Assembly: GCA_023393455.1 (NCBI GenBank) | Contig: JAEWLJ010000029.1 | Span: forward strand, 31,221-95,220 | Origin: Methanobacteriota archaeon | GTDB taxonomy: Archaea > Halobacteriota > Methanomicrobia > Methanomicrobiales > Methanoculleaceae | DNA: 64,000 nt | Reading direction: 5' to 3' | Shown: piece by piece, positions 9,099-17,079 of the stretch | How the letters are laid out: each line of letters begins with the position of its first letter | Position numbering within the stretch: position 1 is the stretch's first letter | The notes under the pieces: generated by a model | Seen by the model: only the letters and a program-made list of their open reading frames with translations | Database searches by the model: none | What the model was told of the DNA's origin: nothing | Position numbers and translations under genes: made by a program

Positions 9099-9518
9099 TT
9101 AGATGGAGTTCTCCCAGCCCTGGCCCATATCGATGAGGGGCCGCACTTCGCCGACCTCAAACGTCACCGAGGCATGGATCATCGCCGCCGCATCCTCACC
9201 CGCGGCCGCGGCGATCTGTTTCTTGTAGGTCTCCAGAACCTCTCCGGAGGTCGCGTACTCCTTCATCTTCAGGTAGACCCGGAGTCCCTTCCAGTCCGCA
9301 AGCGTCGCTCCCAACTCCATGATCGTGTAGACGGCATTGGGATTCTCCCTCAGGTAGGCGAGCGTGCGGTTATTCCCGATCCCCATGACAACGGTCTTCT
9401 CGTCGGCCATCATCGGCGACCCGAAGACCGCCGCATTGGTCTTGCCTTCTTTGTTCGCGGTGCTGAGCACGCCGAGCCTCGGCTGTTTGTTGAAGTAGTC
9501 CATCAGTTTAGATGCCAT
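9099..9518 (-). CDS. Pyridoxamine 5'-phosphate oxidase family protein
   Basis: 139 residues with the split-barrel FMN-binding fold of the PPOX class: PRLGVLSTANKEGKTNAAVFG at the N-terminus, then NRTLAYLRENPNAVYTIME, then LKMKEYATSGEVLE. In archaea such small proteins bind FMN or F420 and act as general flavin reductases; the true substrate cannot be read. ATG 9518 is preceded by GGAGG at good spacing, and an AT-rich promoter element (ACTTATTTA on this strand) lies near 9560. It seems to be transcribed alone. Confidence 0.85.
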   Translation of the reverse strand: MASKLMDYFNKQPRLGVLSTANKEGKTNAAVFGSPMMADEKTVVMGIGNNRTLAYLRENPNAVYTIMELGATLADWKGLRVYLKMKEYATSGEVLETYKKQIAAAAGEDAAAMIHASVTFEVGEVRPLIDMGQGWENSI

Positions 9519-9639
9519 AGCAACATTCCTCCTCCGAATCAGAACTGATCGTTCCTTCCTAAATAAGTATGCGTATAGGCCGGACGCGCCCCCGGGGGCG
9601 CCAGGAGGTCTTGTCTGGAGGGGATCGTATCCACCCGCG

Positions 9640-10791
9640 TTAGACCGCCAGGAACTCCCCGGGAACGAGGCTGGTGGCGAGCATCACCATGTTGATCTCG
9701 AGGTTCCCGGTCCAGGTGCCGGCCTCCCGGTTCGTACCCTCCAGCCAGAAGCGCTCGATAGCATCGGCGAGCGGCACGTACTCCACGAGGGCCTCGGTTC
9801 GCTGCTGCGCGTCTCCATCCCGCCCGAAGATGACCGGGTTATCCCTGACCCGCTCCAGGAGAGCCTCGACCACCGACAGGCCGATCGAGAGTCCGAGCTC
9901 CCGGAAGGCGAGGCGGTAGTCAGCGGGGTAGCGGAGCGTCCCGCCCCGGGAAAAGCGTGTGAGGCCGGAGAGGGCCGCATCGAGGATTGACGCCAGCAGA
10001 TCACCGTATGCAAATCCTTCCCGGCCCGCGAGTTGCGAGATCCGCCAGGCATCGAAGAGGAGGCCGCCGATGCCGAGCGGGTCGTCCGTGGCCAGGCTCC
10101 CACCCCGGCAGATGCCGGCCATATCGGCGAGTTCGGGCGCGAGATCAATCCCCCCGGCCGCCGCCTGGAGCTCGCGGTAGGTGACGAACCCGTCGAGCGG
10201 GTCGTGCTGGCCCATGGCGGGGACAAGCGGCCGGGAGAGGTCGATGCTCATCTTCCAGTACATCCTCTTGCCGCCGGAGGGGAGGGTGTAGGTGAACGCG
10301 GCATGGGCAGCCTTTGCAAGTTCCGCCGCCCACCGGGTGTAGACCGGATCCCCGGTGACCCGGCTCACCCGGTTGAGCGCGTGCATCCACTTCGTGAGAT
10401 AGTGGTAGTACTGTCCGTCGCGGTCCCACTCGAGCTGCTCGTCGAACGGGTCGTCGGGCCTTCGCTCGGGAAGCGGTTTTCCGATCCGGAGACCGCCCCG
10501 GGTCGGGTGCGCCTCCCCCTCCGCCCCGGAAAGACCGCTGATCCAGCCGGTCCGCGGATCGTCCTCGCGGTGCCGGCCGAGGGTGTGGTGCACCTGGTCA
10601 ACGAGGCGGAGGGCAAGGTCGCGATAGGCCGCGTCTCCCGTCCGGCGGAAGAGTTCGAGGTAGTTACAGACCGCGTAGGCGTCCGTCCAGAGGTAGCGCC
10701 GCGGGCGGTCATGAGGTGGGTCAAGCCCGGTCAGGCCGGCAAACTCCGTCATGAGGTCGCGGACGGTTACGACGTTTGCATTCTCTGTCAT
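9640..10791 (-). CDS. Hypothetical protein, six-hairpin glycosidase-like
   Basis: 383 residues rich in aromatic and acidic helices (RRYLWTDAYAVCNYLEL, YYHYLTKWMHALNR, LEGTNREAGTWTGNLEINM). The repeated helical hairpins and the WTDAYAVCN opening resemble (alpha/alpha)6-barrel proteins such as glycoside hydrolase-like or N-acylglucosamine epimerase-like proteins. No catalytic pair can be named. ATG 10791 is preceded by GGGGGAGAG, so it is preferred over the upstream ATG at 10815. It follows the F420-dependent oxidoreductase gene by 57 bases on the same strand, so the two may be co-transcribed. Confidence 0.65.
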   Translation of the reverse strand: MTENANVVTVRDLMTEFAGLTGLDPPHDRPRRYLWTDAYAVCNYLELFRRTGDAAYRDLALRLVDQVHHTLGRHREDDPRTGWISGLSGAEGEAHPTRGGLRIGKPLPERRPDDPFDEQLEWDRDGQYYHYLTKWMHALNRVSRVTGDPVYTRWAAELAKAAHAAFTYTLPSGGKRMYWKMSIDLSRPLVPAMGQHDPLDGFVTYRELQAAAGGIDLAPELADMAGICRGGSLATDDPLGIGGLLFDAWRISQLAGREGFAYGDLLASILDAALSGLTRFSRGGTLRYPADYRLAFRELGLSIGLSVVEALLERVRDNPVIFGRDGDAQQRTEALVEYVPLADAIERFWLEGTNREAGTWTGNLEINMVMLATSLVPGEFLAV

Positions 10792-10848
10792 CTCTCCCCC
10801 CGGGAGTGTTGGCACCCGGCGCCCACACGGAGCATCTCTTCCCGGCTC

Positions 10849-11865
10849 TTATCGCGCGGGGCCGGGAACCATCCTCCCTCCGGACTCAGGCCGCGGAGGC
10901 TTGATCCCGAACTCCGGCAGGATGACGTCGTGCACGAGGTTGATGAACTCCTGCTGTTCCGGGCCCACCTGGTGGATAACCACGCTGTCGTAGCCCATAT
11001 CGACGAATTTGCCCACCTTCTCTATGATCTTCTGCGGATCGGGTCCGCAGAGGACGTTCTTTGCAACATCCTCCGGCGTCACCATCTGCTGCAGTTGCTC
11101 AAAGTGCGCCGGGGTGGGGACTATCCAGTTCAGTTCCCCCTTGTTCGCGGCCATGGGGAACCACTCGTAGGCCGTCCGCTTCGCCTCCTCTTCGCTCTTA
11201 CCATAGCAGACCACGGTCTCGATCATGCACGATTTACCCTCGCCGCCTGAAGCGCGGAACGTCTCGATGACCTCCTCGGGCTTCTGCTCGAAGTGGATGA
11301 GCGCATCGCCGATCTCGCCGGCCACCTCCGCCGCCATCGGGCCTTCCGCCGAGATGCGGATCTGGGGGAGCTCGCTCGGCAGTTCGTAGATCCGTGCGTT
11401 GTCGAGGGTGTAGTACATGCCGGAGTAGTCCTGCATACCGCCCTTCCAGAGCAGCCGGATGATCTTCACCGCCTCGTGGAGCATATCGAGCCGCACCGGC
11501 TCGGATGTCGGAAAGACCCCACTGATGATATGCTCGTTCAGACTCTCGCCCGTCCCGAGCCCGAGCTCGAACCTCCCGGGCATCAGGTTTGCCGCGGTTG
11601 CCGCGGCCTGTGCGACGATCGCCGGGTGGTAGCGTATCAGCGGGCAGGTCACGCCGGTGGAGACCTTGACCCGCGAAGTTGCCTGGGATATCGCGCCGAT
11701 GGTGCTCCACGCAAATCCGGCGTGCCCGTGGTTCGATATCCACGGGAGGTAGTGATCGCTGATACTCAGAAGTGAGAACCCGGCGTCCTCGGCGAGTCTT
11801 GCGTTCTTCACCAGTTCGGGCGCACTGTGCGATTCGGTGAAGAGTTTATAGCCAATCTCGACCAT
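10849..11865 (-). CDS. F420-dependent LLM-class oxidoreductase (TIGR03557-like)
   Basis: 338 residues of the luciferase-like TIM-barrel fold: IGYKLFTESHSAPELV, SISDHYLPWISNHGHAG, RVKVSTGVTCPLIRYHPAIV, GRFELGLGTGESLNEHI, RISAEGPMAAEVAG. The opening and the HPAIVAQAAAT element match F420-dependent glucose-6-phosphate dehydrogenase-like enzymes. Methanogens make abundant F420, which would be the hydride carrier. The substrate is unknown. The ATG is preceded by GAGGAGAG. It is probably the first gene of a pair with the glycosidase-like protein. Confidence 0.88.
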   Translation of the reverse strand: MVEIGYKLFTESHSAPELVKNARLAEDAGFSLLSISDHYLPWISNHGHAGFAWSTIGAISQATSRVKVSTGVTCPLIRYHPAIVAQAAATAANLMPGRFELGLGTGESLNEHIISGVFPTSEPVRLDMLHEAVKIIRLLWKGGMQDYSGMYYTLDNARIYELPSELPQIRISAEGPMAAEVAGEIGDALIHFEQKPEEVIETFRASGGEGKSCMIETVVCYGKSEEEAKRTAYEWFPMAANKGELNWIVPTPAHFEQLQQMVTPEDVAKNVLCGPDPQKIIEKVGKFVDMGYDSVVIHQVGPEQQEFINLVHDVILPEFGIKPPRPESGGRMVPGPAR

Positions 11866-11991
11866 TTCATCTCTCCTCTCTCAGGTTCCCCGTCTCCTGC
11901 ACTGAGGTGCCGGGGTATGGACGGCGAGAGAGATCGTCACCGGACTTAAGCGTTGTGTTGATCGGAGGAATGGCGGGGTTCGGGGGGCCGT

Positions 11992-12801
11992 TCAGTAGCC
12001 CGTCGCATAGTAGTAGCCGTCCTCCTCGCGGACGCGGACCGGGACGCGGAAGAGGTCGCCGATGGCTTCACTGGTCAGGACTTCGGCCTTCGGGCCGTCT
12101 TTCCGGACGGCGCCGTCCCGCATCAGGATGACCCGGGAGATCTCCGGGATGATATCGGGGAGACTATGGGTCACGAGGCTGATCCCGGTCCCGGACTGCG
12201 CGATCTTTCGGAGGGTCGCCCGAAAGGTGTGGAGAGCGGAGAGATCGAGGCTGTTCGTGGGCTCGTCGAGGAGGAGGGTGCCCGGGTCGTGGACGAGCGC
12301 CCGCCCGATCAGAAGCCTGCGCCCCTCGCCCGAGGAGAGCTCCGTCATCGGGCGGTCGGCAAGGTGGGTGGCGCCGAGGAACTCGAGGATCTCATCGGTC
12401 TTCTGCTCCATCGCGTCCGTCACCTCATGGGAGAGGAAGAGCCCGATGCTCGAGAAGAACCCCGAGAGGACGACCTCGCGGCCCGATATGCCGCGGGTGA
12501 AGGTATGCTGGAGGTCGCCGGAGACTACCCCGAGGTGCGACCGAAGGTCGAAGGCGTCCCACGTGTCCTGCCCCCGGAACCGGAAGACGGTGTCGGTCCC
12601 CCCGGCGGAGGGGTAGTACTCGCGAGTGATCGCCCGGATGAGCGACGATTTCCCGGCCCCGTTCGGGCCGAGGATGGCGATATGCTCCCCTTCGCGGATG
12701 GTGAGCGAGACGGAGTCAAGGAGCCTGTGGCCGTCCCGGACGACGCTGACGTTCTGGAACTCGACGAGCGGCGGGGGAGAGGAGTGAGTGTTATCGGTCA
12801 T
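11992..12801 (-). CDS. ABC transporter ATP-binding protein
   Basis: 269 residues with a complete nucleotide-binding domain: Walker A GPNGAGKSS, signature LSSGEGRRLLIG (SSGEG in place of SGGQ), Walker B TLLLDEPTNSLD, and switch histidine VTHSLPDI. The variant signature and the layout resemble the ModF/YlmA group of stand-alone ABC ATPases. ATG 12801 has AAGGAG nine bases upstream, so the longer frame from 12876 was rejected. No permease or binding protein lies beside it; the partner, if any, is elsewhere. Confidence 0.88.
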   Translation of the reverse strand: MTDNTHSSPPPLVEFQNVSVVRDGHRLLDSVSLTIREGEHIAILGPNGAGKSSLIRAITREYYPSAGGTDTVFRFRGQDTWDAFDLRSHLGVVSGDLQHTFTRGISGREVVLSGFFSSIGLFLSHEVTDAMEQKTDEILEFLGATHLADRPMTELSSGEGRRLLIGRALVHDPGTLLLDEPTNSLDLSALHTFRATLRKIAQSGTGISLVTHSLPDIIPEISRVILMRDGAVRKDGPKAEVLTSEAIGDLFRVPVRVREEDGYYYATGY

Positions 12802-12894
12802 GCCGGCTGCTCCTTCGGGTGGAGATTGGGGTACAGGAGTTTCATCGGATGTCGCTCCATATGTTGGACGGTTCACCTCAAAAGGTATGCTCCG

Positions 12895-13638
12895 TCACCG
12901 CGGGCTGTCGAGCAGCGCGGCAACCCTCTCCGGGTCGTCCGCGTAGATGTTGAGGAACCCGGCGGGCTCCAGCCTCACCCTGACGTGACCGGGATACCGC
13001 AGACTGACCAGGCCACGATAGAGCAACTCCAGCATGAACACCATCCAGCCGACCGCCAGGAGAACCAGAAAGCCCAGATCGGGGTCGACGATCGGGCCGC
13101 CCGGGTAGCGCATCAATCCGTTCCCTATGGTGGCAAAGAATATCGCTGCAACCATGAGAATCAGGAGGAGCGCGGATGCCCACCGGGGTATGGGCAGGTA
13201 GGGCTGTTTCACCTCGACCGACCTGATCGTATCCTTTCCGAAGACGAGGGGTCGGGTATGCGATCTCTGGATGGTGACGGAGTTCCCGGAGAATTCGATC
13301 TCGGTCTGGTACGGATCGGAGTAGATGCGCCATGCAACCCACGCCAGAAGTGAGACGGCCAGATAGGTAAAGGTGAGAGCGGGCCACAGGGAGGGGATCA
13401 GGACAGATATCACGAAGAGGAAGAGGAAAACGAGGACGGCGAACGGCATCAGCACAAAGACGCGGGGACTGGTGTACTCCACGAAGACGCCCTCCACCAC
13501 CTCCCGGCTGCCGTCTGCCGCCGTCCCGAGCCCAATCTCATCGTCCGGCGCGGCATACCGCCGCCGGCAGGCTCCGGCAGCTGCCGCGTTCGGGCACCAA
13601 CCGAGCTTCTTCCTGAGATATTCCATGAAGAACGTCAT
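12895..13638 (-). CDS. WCP-motif membrane protein C (DUF1673-like)
   Basis: 247 residues. The start MTFFMEYLRKKLGWCPNAAA carries the LGWCPNA motif shared with the two upstream genes. Four hydrophobic segments follow (VFVLMPFAVLVFLFLFVISV, LTFTYLAVSLLAWVAW, ASALLLILMVAAIFF, LGFLVLLAVGWMVFMLEL). A beta-rich region (EIEFSGNSVTIQRS, FGKDTIRSVEVKQ) could be a membrane-linked PH-like fold. ATG 13638 overlaps the stop of the preceding gene (ATGA). A longer frame up to 14340 only reads through that neighbour. The resemblance to DUF1673 is from memory and was not searched. Last gene of the HTH operon; function unknown. Confidence 0.7.
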   Translation of the reverse strand: MTFFMEYLRKKLGWCPNAAAAGACRRRYAAPDDEIGLGTAADGSREVVEGVFVEYTSPRVFVLMPFAVLVFLFLFVISVLIPSLWPALTFTYLAVSLLAWVAWRIYSDPYQTEIEFSGNSVTIQRSHTRPLVFGKDTIRSVEVKQPYLPIPRWASALLLILMVAAIFFATIGNGLMRYPGGPIVDPDLGFLVLLAVGWMVFMLELLYRGLVSLRYPGHVRVRLEPAGFLNIYADDPERVAALLDSPR

Positions 13639-14369
13639 CTGGCTACCCCCAGCACTCGGGCTATCCGTTTGGGATCGTCCGTGTAGATCACAGCAATCCT
13701 CTTCTTCGTGGTCGTTATCACCAGGACCTGCAGGTAGCGGGTCCGCACGTAGGTGCGGTAGAAGAGCACCGGAAAGAAGATCGCGGCGGCAAGCCCGAAG
13801 ATGAACCGCATGGAAGATGGATCTGAAAATCCAGCGTATATACTGCCGGCCGCCGATATGAAAAGCGCCGTGAACGCTGCCGTGAGAAGCCAGGGTGAGA
13901 GGGGAGGTCGGTTCTCCTTCACCTCCGCCTTCACGATGGCATCCTTTGGAATGACGATAGGCGAAAAGAGCGGCCGCTGGATGACGACGGCGTCGCGAGC
14001 GACCTCGATGCAGGCTCTTCGTATGGCCCCGTATAACTCCAGGGCGGCGTAGCCCAGAACGATCGCCGGCAGGAACAGCCTCCCTGCAGGAGGGATAATG
14101 AATGTCGGAACCGTAACGAGGGCTGCCGGAGCCGTAACAAGGAGGATCCCGATGAGAGAGGCGCCGGCAAGCAGCAGCAGGAAGAGCCTCCCCGGGGTGC
14201 CGATTGGGCCGTAGTCCACCAGCGCACCCTCCACCACCTCCCGGCCGCCTCCTGTCGCCATACCGACCTCGCCCTCCGGCGCGGCGTACCGGCGCCGGAC
14301 GGTGCCGGCAGCTGCCGCATTCGGGCACCAGCCCATCCACCTCCGTATCGCTTCAGCGAACTTCATCAT
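13635..14369 (-). CDS. WCP-motif membrane protein B (DUF1673-like)
   Basis: 244 residues, a close paralogue of the next gene. MMKFAEAIRRWMGWCPNAAA opens it, then RRRYAAPEGEVGM, then hydrophobic segments LFLLLLAGASLIGILLV, FLPAIVLGYAALEL and FIFGLAAAIFFPVLFY. The ends of both proteins are alike (VIYTDDPKRIARVL here, NIYADDPERVAALL in protein C). It overlaps genes on both sides by 4 bases (ATGA), which couples translation across the operon. Function unknown. Confidence 0.72.
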   Translation of the reverse strand: MMKFAEAIRRWMGWCPNAAAAGTVRRRYAAPEGEVGMATGGGREVVEGALVDYGPIGTPGRLFLLLLAGASLIGILLVTAPAALVTVPTFIIPPAGRLFLPAIVLGYAALELYGAIRRACIEVARDAVVIQRPLFSPIVIPKDAIVKAEVKENRPPLSPWLLTAAFTALFISAAGSIYAGFSDPSSMRFIFGLAAAIFFPVLFYRTYVRTRYLQVLVITTTKKRIAVIYTDDPKRIARVLGVAR

Positions 14370-14971
14370 ACGCGTTCACCCTCTGTTGCCGTATCCACGG
14401 TATACACCGACCCCCACTCCGCGATCATGATCGCCTTGTGCCGGCGCTCCCAGAGGATCGTGAGGCCGTACCAGGTCCAGCAGATGAGACACATGCCCAG
14501 CATGAGTCCGAGAATCCGGTCGAACATCCCGCCCAGAACAAAATACGCCATAACGGCGGCGAGGAGAACGGAGGCCACCGGCAGACTCAGAGACCGGACG
14601 ATGCGCTGTCTCCGGGTCATGTTGTCCCTGACGAACTCGCCGGCGGCAACCCGCGCATACCTGGAGCGGTAACTGAGTAGAGAGCCGAGGAGCGCCCCTA
14701 CCCCGACGGCAAGACCCGTCCACATGGCAAGGTGCCCTGAAGCATCCTCGACCAGGGTAAAGAGCGCCGCTGCCGCCGCCGAGAAGGCTATCGCCGTTAT
14801 CAGCAACTGATTGTGGTAACGCTTCCACCACCCGGGCTCGGTCCGGGGGACGCAGTCCCGCCCGCCCGCCGCTACGGCCGTCGCCGGATGCACTGCTGGA
14901 CTCACCCGCATCGACCCCATCATGGGGCACCAGCCCAGGTACGCCCGGATCGTCTCCATAAGAGGCATCAT
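14366..14971 (-). CDS. WCP-motif membrane protein A (DUF1673-like)
   Basis: 201 residues. MMPLMETIRAYLGWCPMMGS shows the same LGWCP start as proteins B and C but lacks the RRRYAAP part. Hydrophobic segments: LLITAIAFSAAAAALFTL, LAVGVGALLGSLLSY, LPVASVLLAAVMAYFVLGG, ILGLMLGMCLICWTWYGL. The C-terminal tail (MIAEWGSVYTVDTATEGERV) is short. ATGA overlaps with the HTH gene before it and with protein B after it. It appears to be a diverged member of the same family. Function unknown. Confidence 0.7.
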   Translation of the reverse strand: MMPLMETIRAYLGWCPMMGSMRVSPAVHPATAVAAGGRDCVPRTEPGWWKRYHNQLLITAIAFSAAAAALFTLVEDASGHLAMWTGLAVGVGALLGSLLSYRSRYARVAAGEFVRDNMTRRQRIVRSLSLPVASVLLAAVMAYFVLGGMFDRILGLMLGMCLICWTWYGLTILWERRHKAIMIAEWGSVYTVDTATEGERV

Positions 14972-15414
14972 ACCATCTCCCGGAGTTTCGCAAAGAGTTC
15001 GTCGGCCAGGCGGGTCGGATCGTCGGTCTTTTCAAGCGCGATCCCCAGCTCGTCCGCGTAGCCCCAGAGGAGCTCGATACACCGGGTGTACCGGGGGCAC
15101 GCGCCGCAGTCGCCCTCGTGCTCGTACCAGACCTGCACCCCGTGGTCTGCCGAGACGAAGACGATGGCCGCCGCGTCGAAGGGGACCGAGCGCCCGAAGA
15201 GGACGCCAACTCCCGCGTTCAGGCGCTCGGCCTCGATCTGGTTCGCCTGCGCCATCTCGATGAGCGTCTCCTCGACCTTCCTGTTCATGGCAAGCAGCGC
15301 CTTCGAGACCGCCTGGCGGGATATCTTGAAGCGGTCCGCGATCTGGACATTCGGGAGGCCGGTGCGGCGGAGGCGCCAGAACGCAAACTGCCTGTCGTCC
15401 AGGGATAGGGGCAT
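14968..15414 (-). CDS. HTH transcriptional regulator of the WCP operon
   Basis: 148 residues. The N-terminal helix-turn-helix reads LDDRQFAFWRLRRTGL, then VQIADRFKISRQAVSKAL at about residues 23-40, a classic recognition-helix pattern. A helical linker follows, then a C-terminal domain with CGACPRYTRC, a possible metal or redox site. It is the first gene of a four-gene operon with three ATGA overlaps. A TATA box and an inverted repeat stand directly before its start, so self-repression is likely. The CxxC cluster suggests that it senses metal or redox state, which is an inference. Confidence 0.75.
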   Translation of the reverse strand: MPLSLDDRQFAFWRLRRTGLPNVQIADRFKISRQAVSKALLAMNRKVEETLIEMAQANQIEAERLNAGVGVLFGRSVPFDAAAIVFVSADHGVQVWYEHEGDCGACPRYTRCIELLWGYADELGIALEKTDDPTRLADELFAKLREMV

Positions 15415-15416
15415 GC

Positions 15417-15436
15417 GTCAACATATGGAGGTTGAC
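15417..15436 (-). promoter_or_regulatory. Candidate operator of the HTH/WCP operon
   Basis: GTCAAC and GTTGAC form a perfect six-base inverted repeat with an eight-base spacer. It lies 2 bases upstream of the HTH start codon and just downstream of a TTTATTATG element (about 15435-15444 on this strand). A repressor bound here would block the transcription start. Confidence 0.55.
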
Positions 15437-15603
15437 ATAATAAACAATTCGGTTTGTCCCTCATCGAGCTCACCGCTGAGCTCCTCCGCGTGCCGGGGGA
15501 TACCTGTACTTCACCCAAACCTATCCCCACCTGAGGAGAGGCGTTGCATCGCGTATACAGCCGCACAAAACGCAAATCTTAACCGCATGACGATCTTTAG
15601 AGT

Positions 15604-15615
15604 GAGTGATCACTC
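15604..15615. promoter_or_regulatory. 12-base palindromic operator (TetR type)
   Basis: GAGTGATCACTC is a perfect palindrome. Palindromes with GAGTGA half-sites are typical operators of TetR-family repressors. It lies 43 bases upstream of the remains of a tetR gene and about 207 bases before the aldo/keto reductase start, inside the divergent region shared with the HTH operon. Confidence 0.55.
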
Positions 15616-15658
15616 TGAGAAATGGACCCGTATGACCGGGGAGAGGAACGAGAAGTGA

Positions 15659-15793
15659 GTAGCCTTCTCCGTCATATCCTCTCCGATCGACGCCGTCATC
15701 AAGTCGATCATCAATTCAGGCGGTAACCTCGATGCAGACCGGTTGATCGACGCTTCGTTCGAGATCATATGGAGGGGGTTGACGGGAGAATGA
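15659..15793 (+). pseudogene. TetR-family regulator remnant (C-terminus only)
   Basis: An open stretch of 44 codons, with a stop codon just before it, encodes a sequence that includes IDAVIKSIINSGGNLDADRL followed by IDASFEIIWRGLTGE and a stop at 15791-15793. The ending FEIIWRGLTG is typical of the last helix of TetR-family ligand domains. No start codon or HTH domain is left, so the first three quarters of the gene are gone. The stop codon overlaps an ATG at 15790 that is in frame with the aldo/keto reductase, consistent with a former operator-tetR-reductase operon. Confidence 0.6.
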
Positions 15794-15822
15794 CGGAGAG
15801 TGCGGGAGAGGAGGAATTGACC

Positions 15823-17031
15823 ATGCTGTATCGGAAGATGGAGAAGACCGGGGACGAACTCTCGGTACTGGGCTTCGGCTGCATGAGGCTGCCGACGAAG
15901 GGTATGGGCATCGATGAAGAACGGGCGATACGGCAGATCCGGTACGCCGTCGACCACGGGGTGAACTACCTCGATACCGCGCTGCTATACCCGGGAAGCG
16001 AGCAGGTGCTCGGCCGCGCGCTCGCCGACGGCTACCGGGAGAGAGTCAAGCTGGCGACGAAACTGCCGCATATGCTCGTTACGTCCCGCGAGGATATGGA
16101 CAGGATGCTCGATCTCCAGCTCAGGACCTTAAAGACGGACCATATCGACTACTACCTTATCCACAGCCTCTCAAGCGGTGAAGGCTGGAGGAAGATGAAG
16201 GATCTCGGGGTCGCTGAGTTCCTCGATGCGGCAAAAGCGGACGGCCGGATCGTGAACGCGGGCTTCTCGTCCCACTGCGGCGTCGAGGCCTTCAAGGAGA
16301 TCGTCGACGACTACGACTGGGACTTTTGCCAGATCCAGTACAACTACCTGGACGAGACGAACCAGGCAGGGACCGAGGGACTCATATATGCGGCATCAAT
16401 TGGGCTCGGTGTCGTCATCATGGAGCCGCTCCGGGGCGGCTACCTTGCGAGAGATCCGCCGGCAGAGGTGCAGGCCGTCTGGGACGAGGCCGACGTGAAG
16501 AGGACTCCGGCCGAGTGGGGGCTCCGGTGGGTCTGGAATCACCCGGAGGTCACGGTGGTCCTCTCGGGGATGAACGACGAGCAGCATATCGAGGAGAACA
16601 TCCGGATCGCCGGCGAAGCCCGCCCGAATTCTCTCACGGAAAAGGAACTCGAGATCGTCGGCAGGGCGGCGGAGGCATACCGCAGCCTGAACAGGGTGGG
16701 CTGCACCGGGTGCCGGTACTGCATGCCCTGCCCGGCGGGCGTAAACATCCCCGGATGCTTCGAGGCCTACAACACCGATGGGGGAACGCTCCAGTCGAAG
16801 GTGATGTATCAACTTCGTATCGGGGGAAAGATGGACGGAGCGGAACCGGCGTATGCGTCGCTCTGCAGGAACTGCGGCAAGTGTGTGAAGGTATGCCCGC
16901 AGCACCTCCCCATCCCGGAGCACCTCGCGGAGGTCGCGAAGGAGTACGAGACCGTCGGAGCCCGGCTCATCGGGAGCGTGTCGGAGTATGTCCTCAGGCT
17001 CATGCGCTGGAACACGATGAGGAAAACCTGA
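15823..17031 (+). CDS. Aldo/keto reductase with C-terminal 4Fe-4S ferredoxin domain
   Basis: 402 residues. The TIM barrel (residues 1-290) has the catalytic residues Asp and Tyr in YLDTALLYP, Lys in LATKLP and His in YYLIHSL. The C-terminal part holds GCTGCRYCMPCPAGVNIP and LCRNCGKCVKVCPQHL, two cysteine sets for 4Fe-4S clusters. This fusion is widespread in anaerobes and probably takes electrons from ferredoxin. ATG 15823 has GGAGG eight bases upstream. An alternative ATG at 15790 overlaps the tetR remnant stop. The palindrome upstream suggests control by a repressor whose gene is now broken. Confidence 0.9.
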   Translation: MLYRKMEKTGDELSVLGFGCMRLPTKGMGIDEERAIRQIRYAVDHGVNYLDTALLYPGSEQVLGRALADGYRERVKLATKLPHMLVTSREDMDRMLDLQLRTLKTDHIDYYLIHSLSSGEGWRKMKDLGVAEFLDAAKADGRIVNAGFSSHCGVEAFKEIVDDYDWDFCQIQYNYLDETNQAGTEGLIYAASIGLGVVIMEPLRGGYLARDPPAEVQAVWDEADVKRTPAEWGLRWVWNHPEVTVVLSGMNDEQHIEENIRIAGEARPNSLTEKELEIVGRAAEAYRSLNRVGCTGCRYCMPCPAGVNIPGCFEAYNTDGGTLQSKVMYQLRIGGKMDGAEPAYASLCRNCGKCVKVCPQHLPIPEHLAEVAKEYETVGARLIGSVSEYVLRLMRWNTMRKT

Positions 17032-17079
17032 AGCGGCACGGATCAGAAAATTAATCCCCGCTCCCCCGGACAAACCCAT

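Noticed and set aside
12895..14340. Single 481-residue protein covering two WCP genes
   Set aside because: The N-terminal half is an out-of-frame reading of protein B; the WCP motif and ATGA overlap show the true start at 13638.
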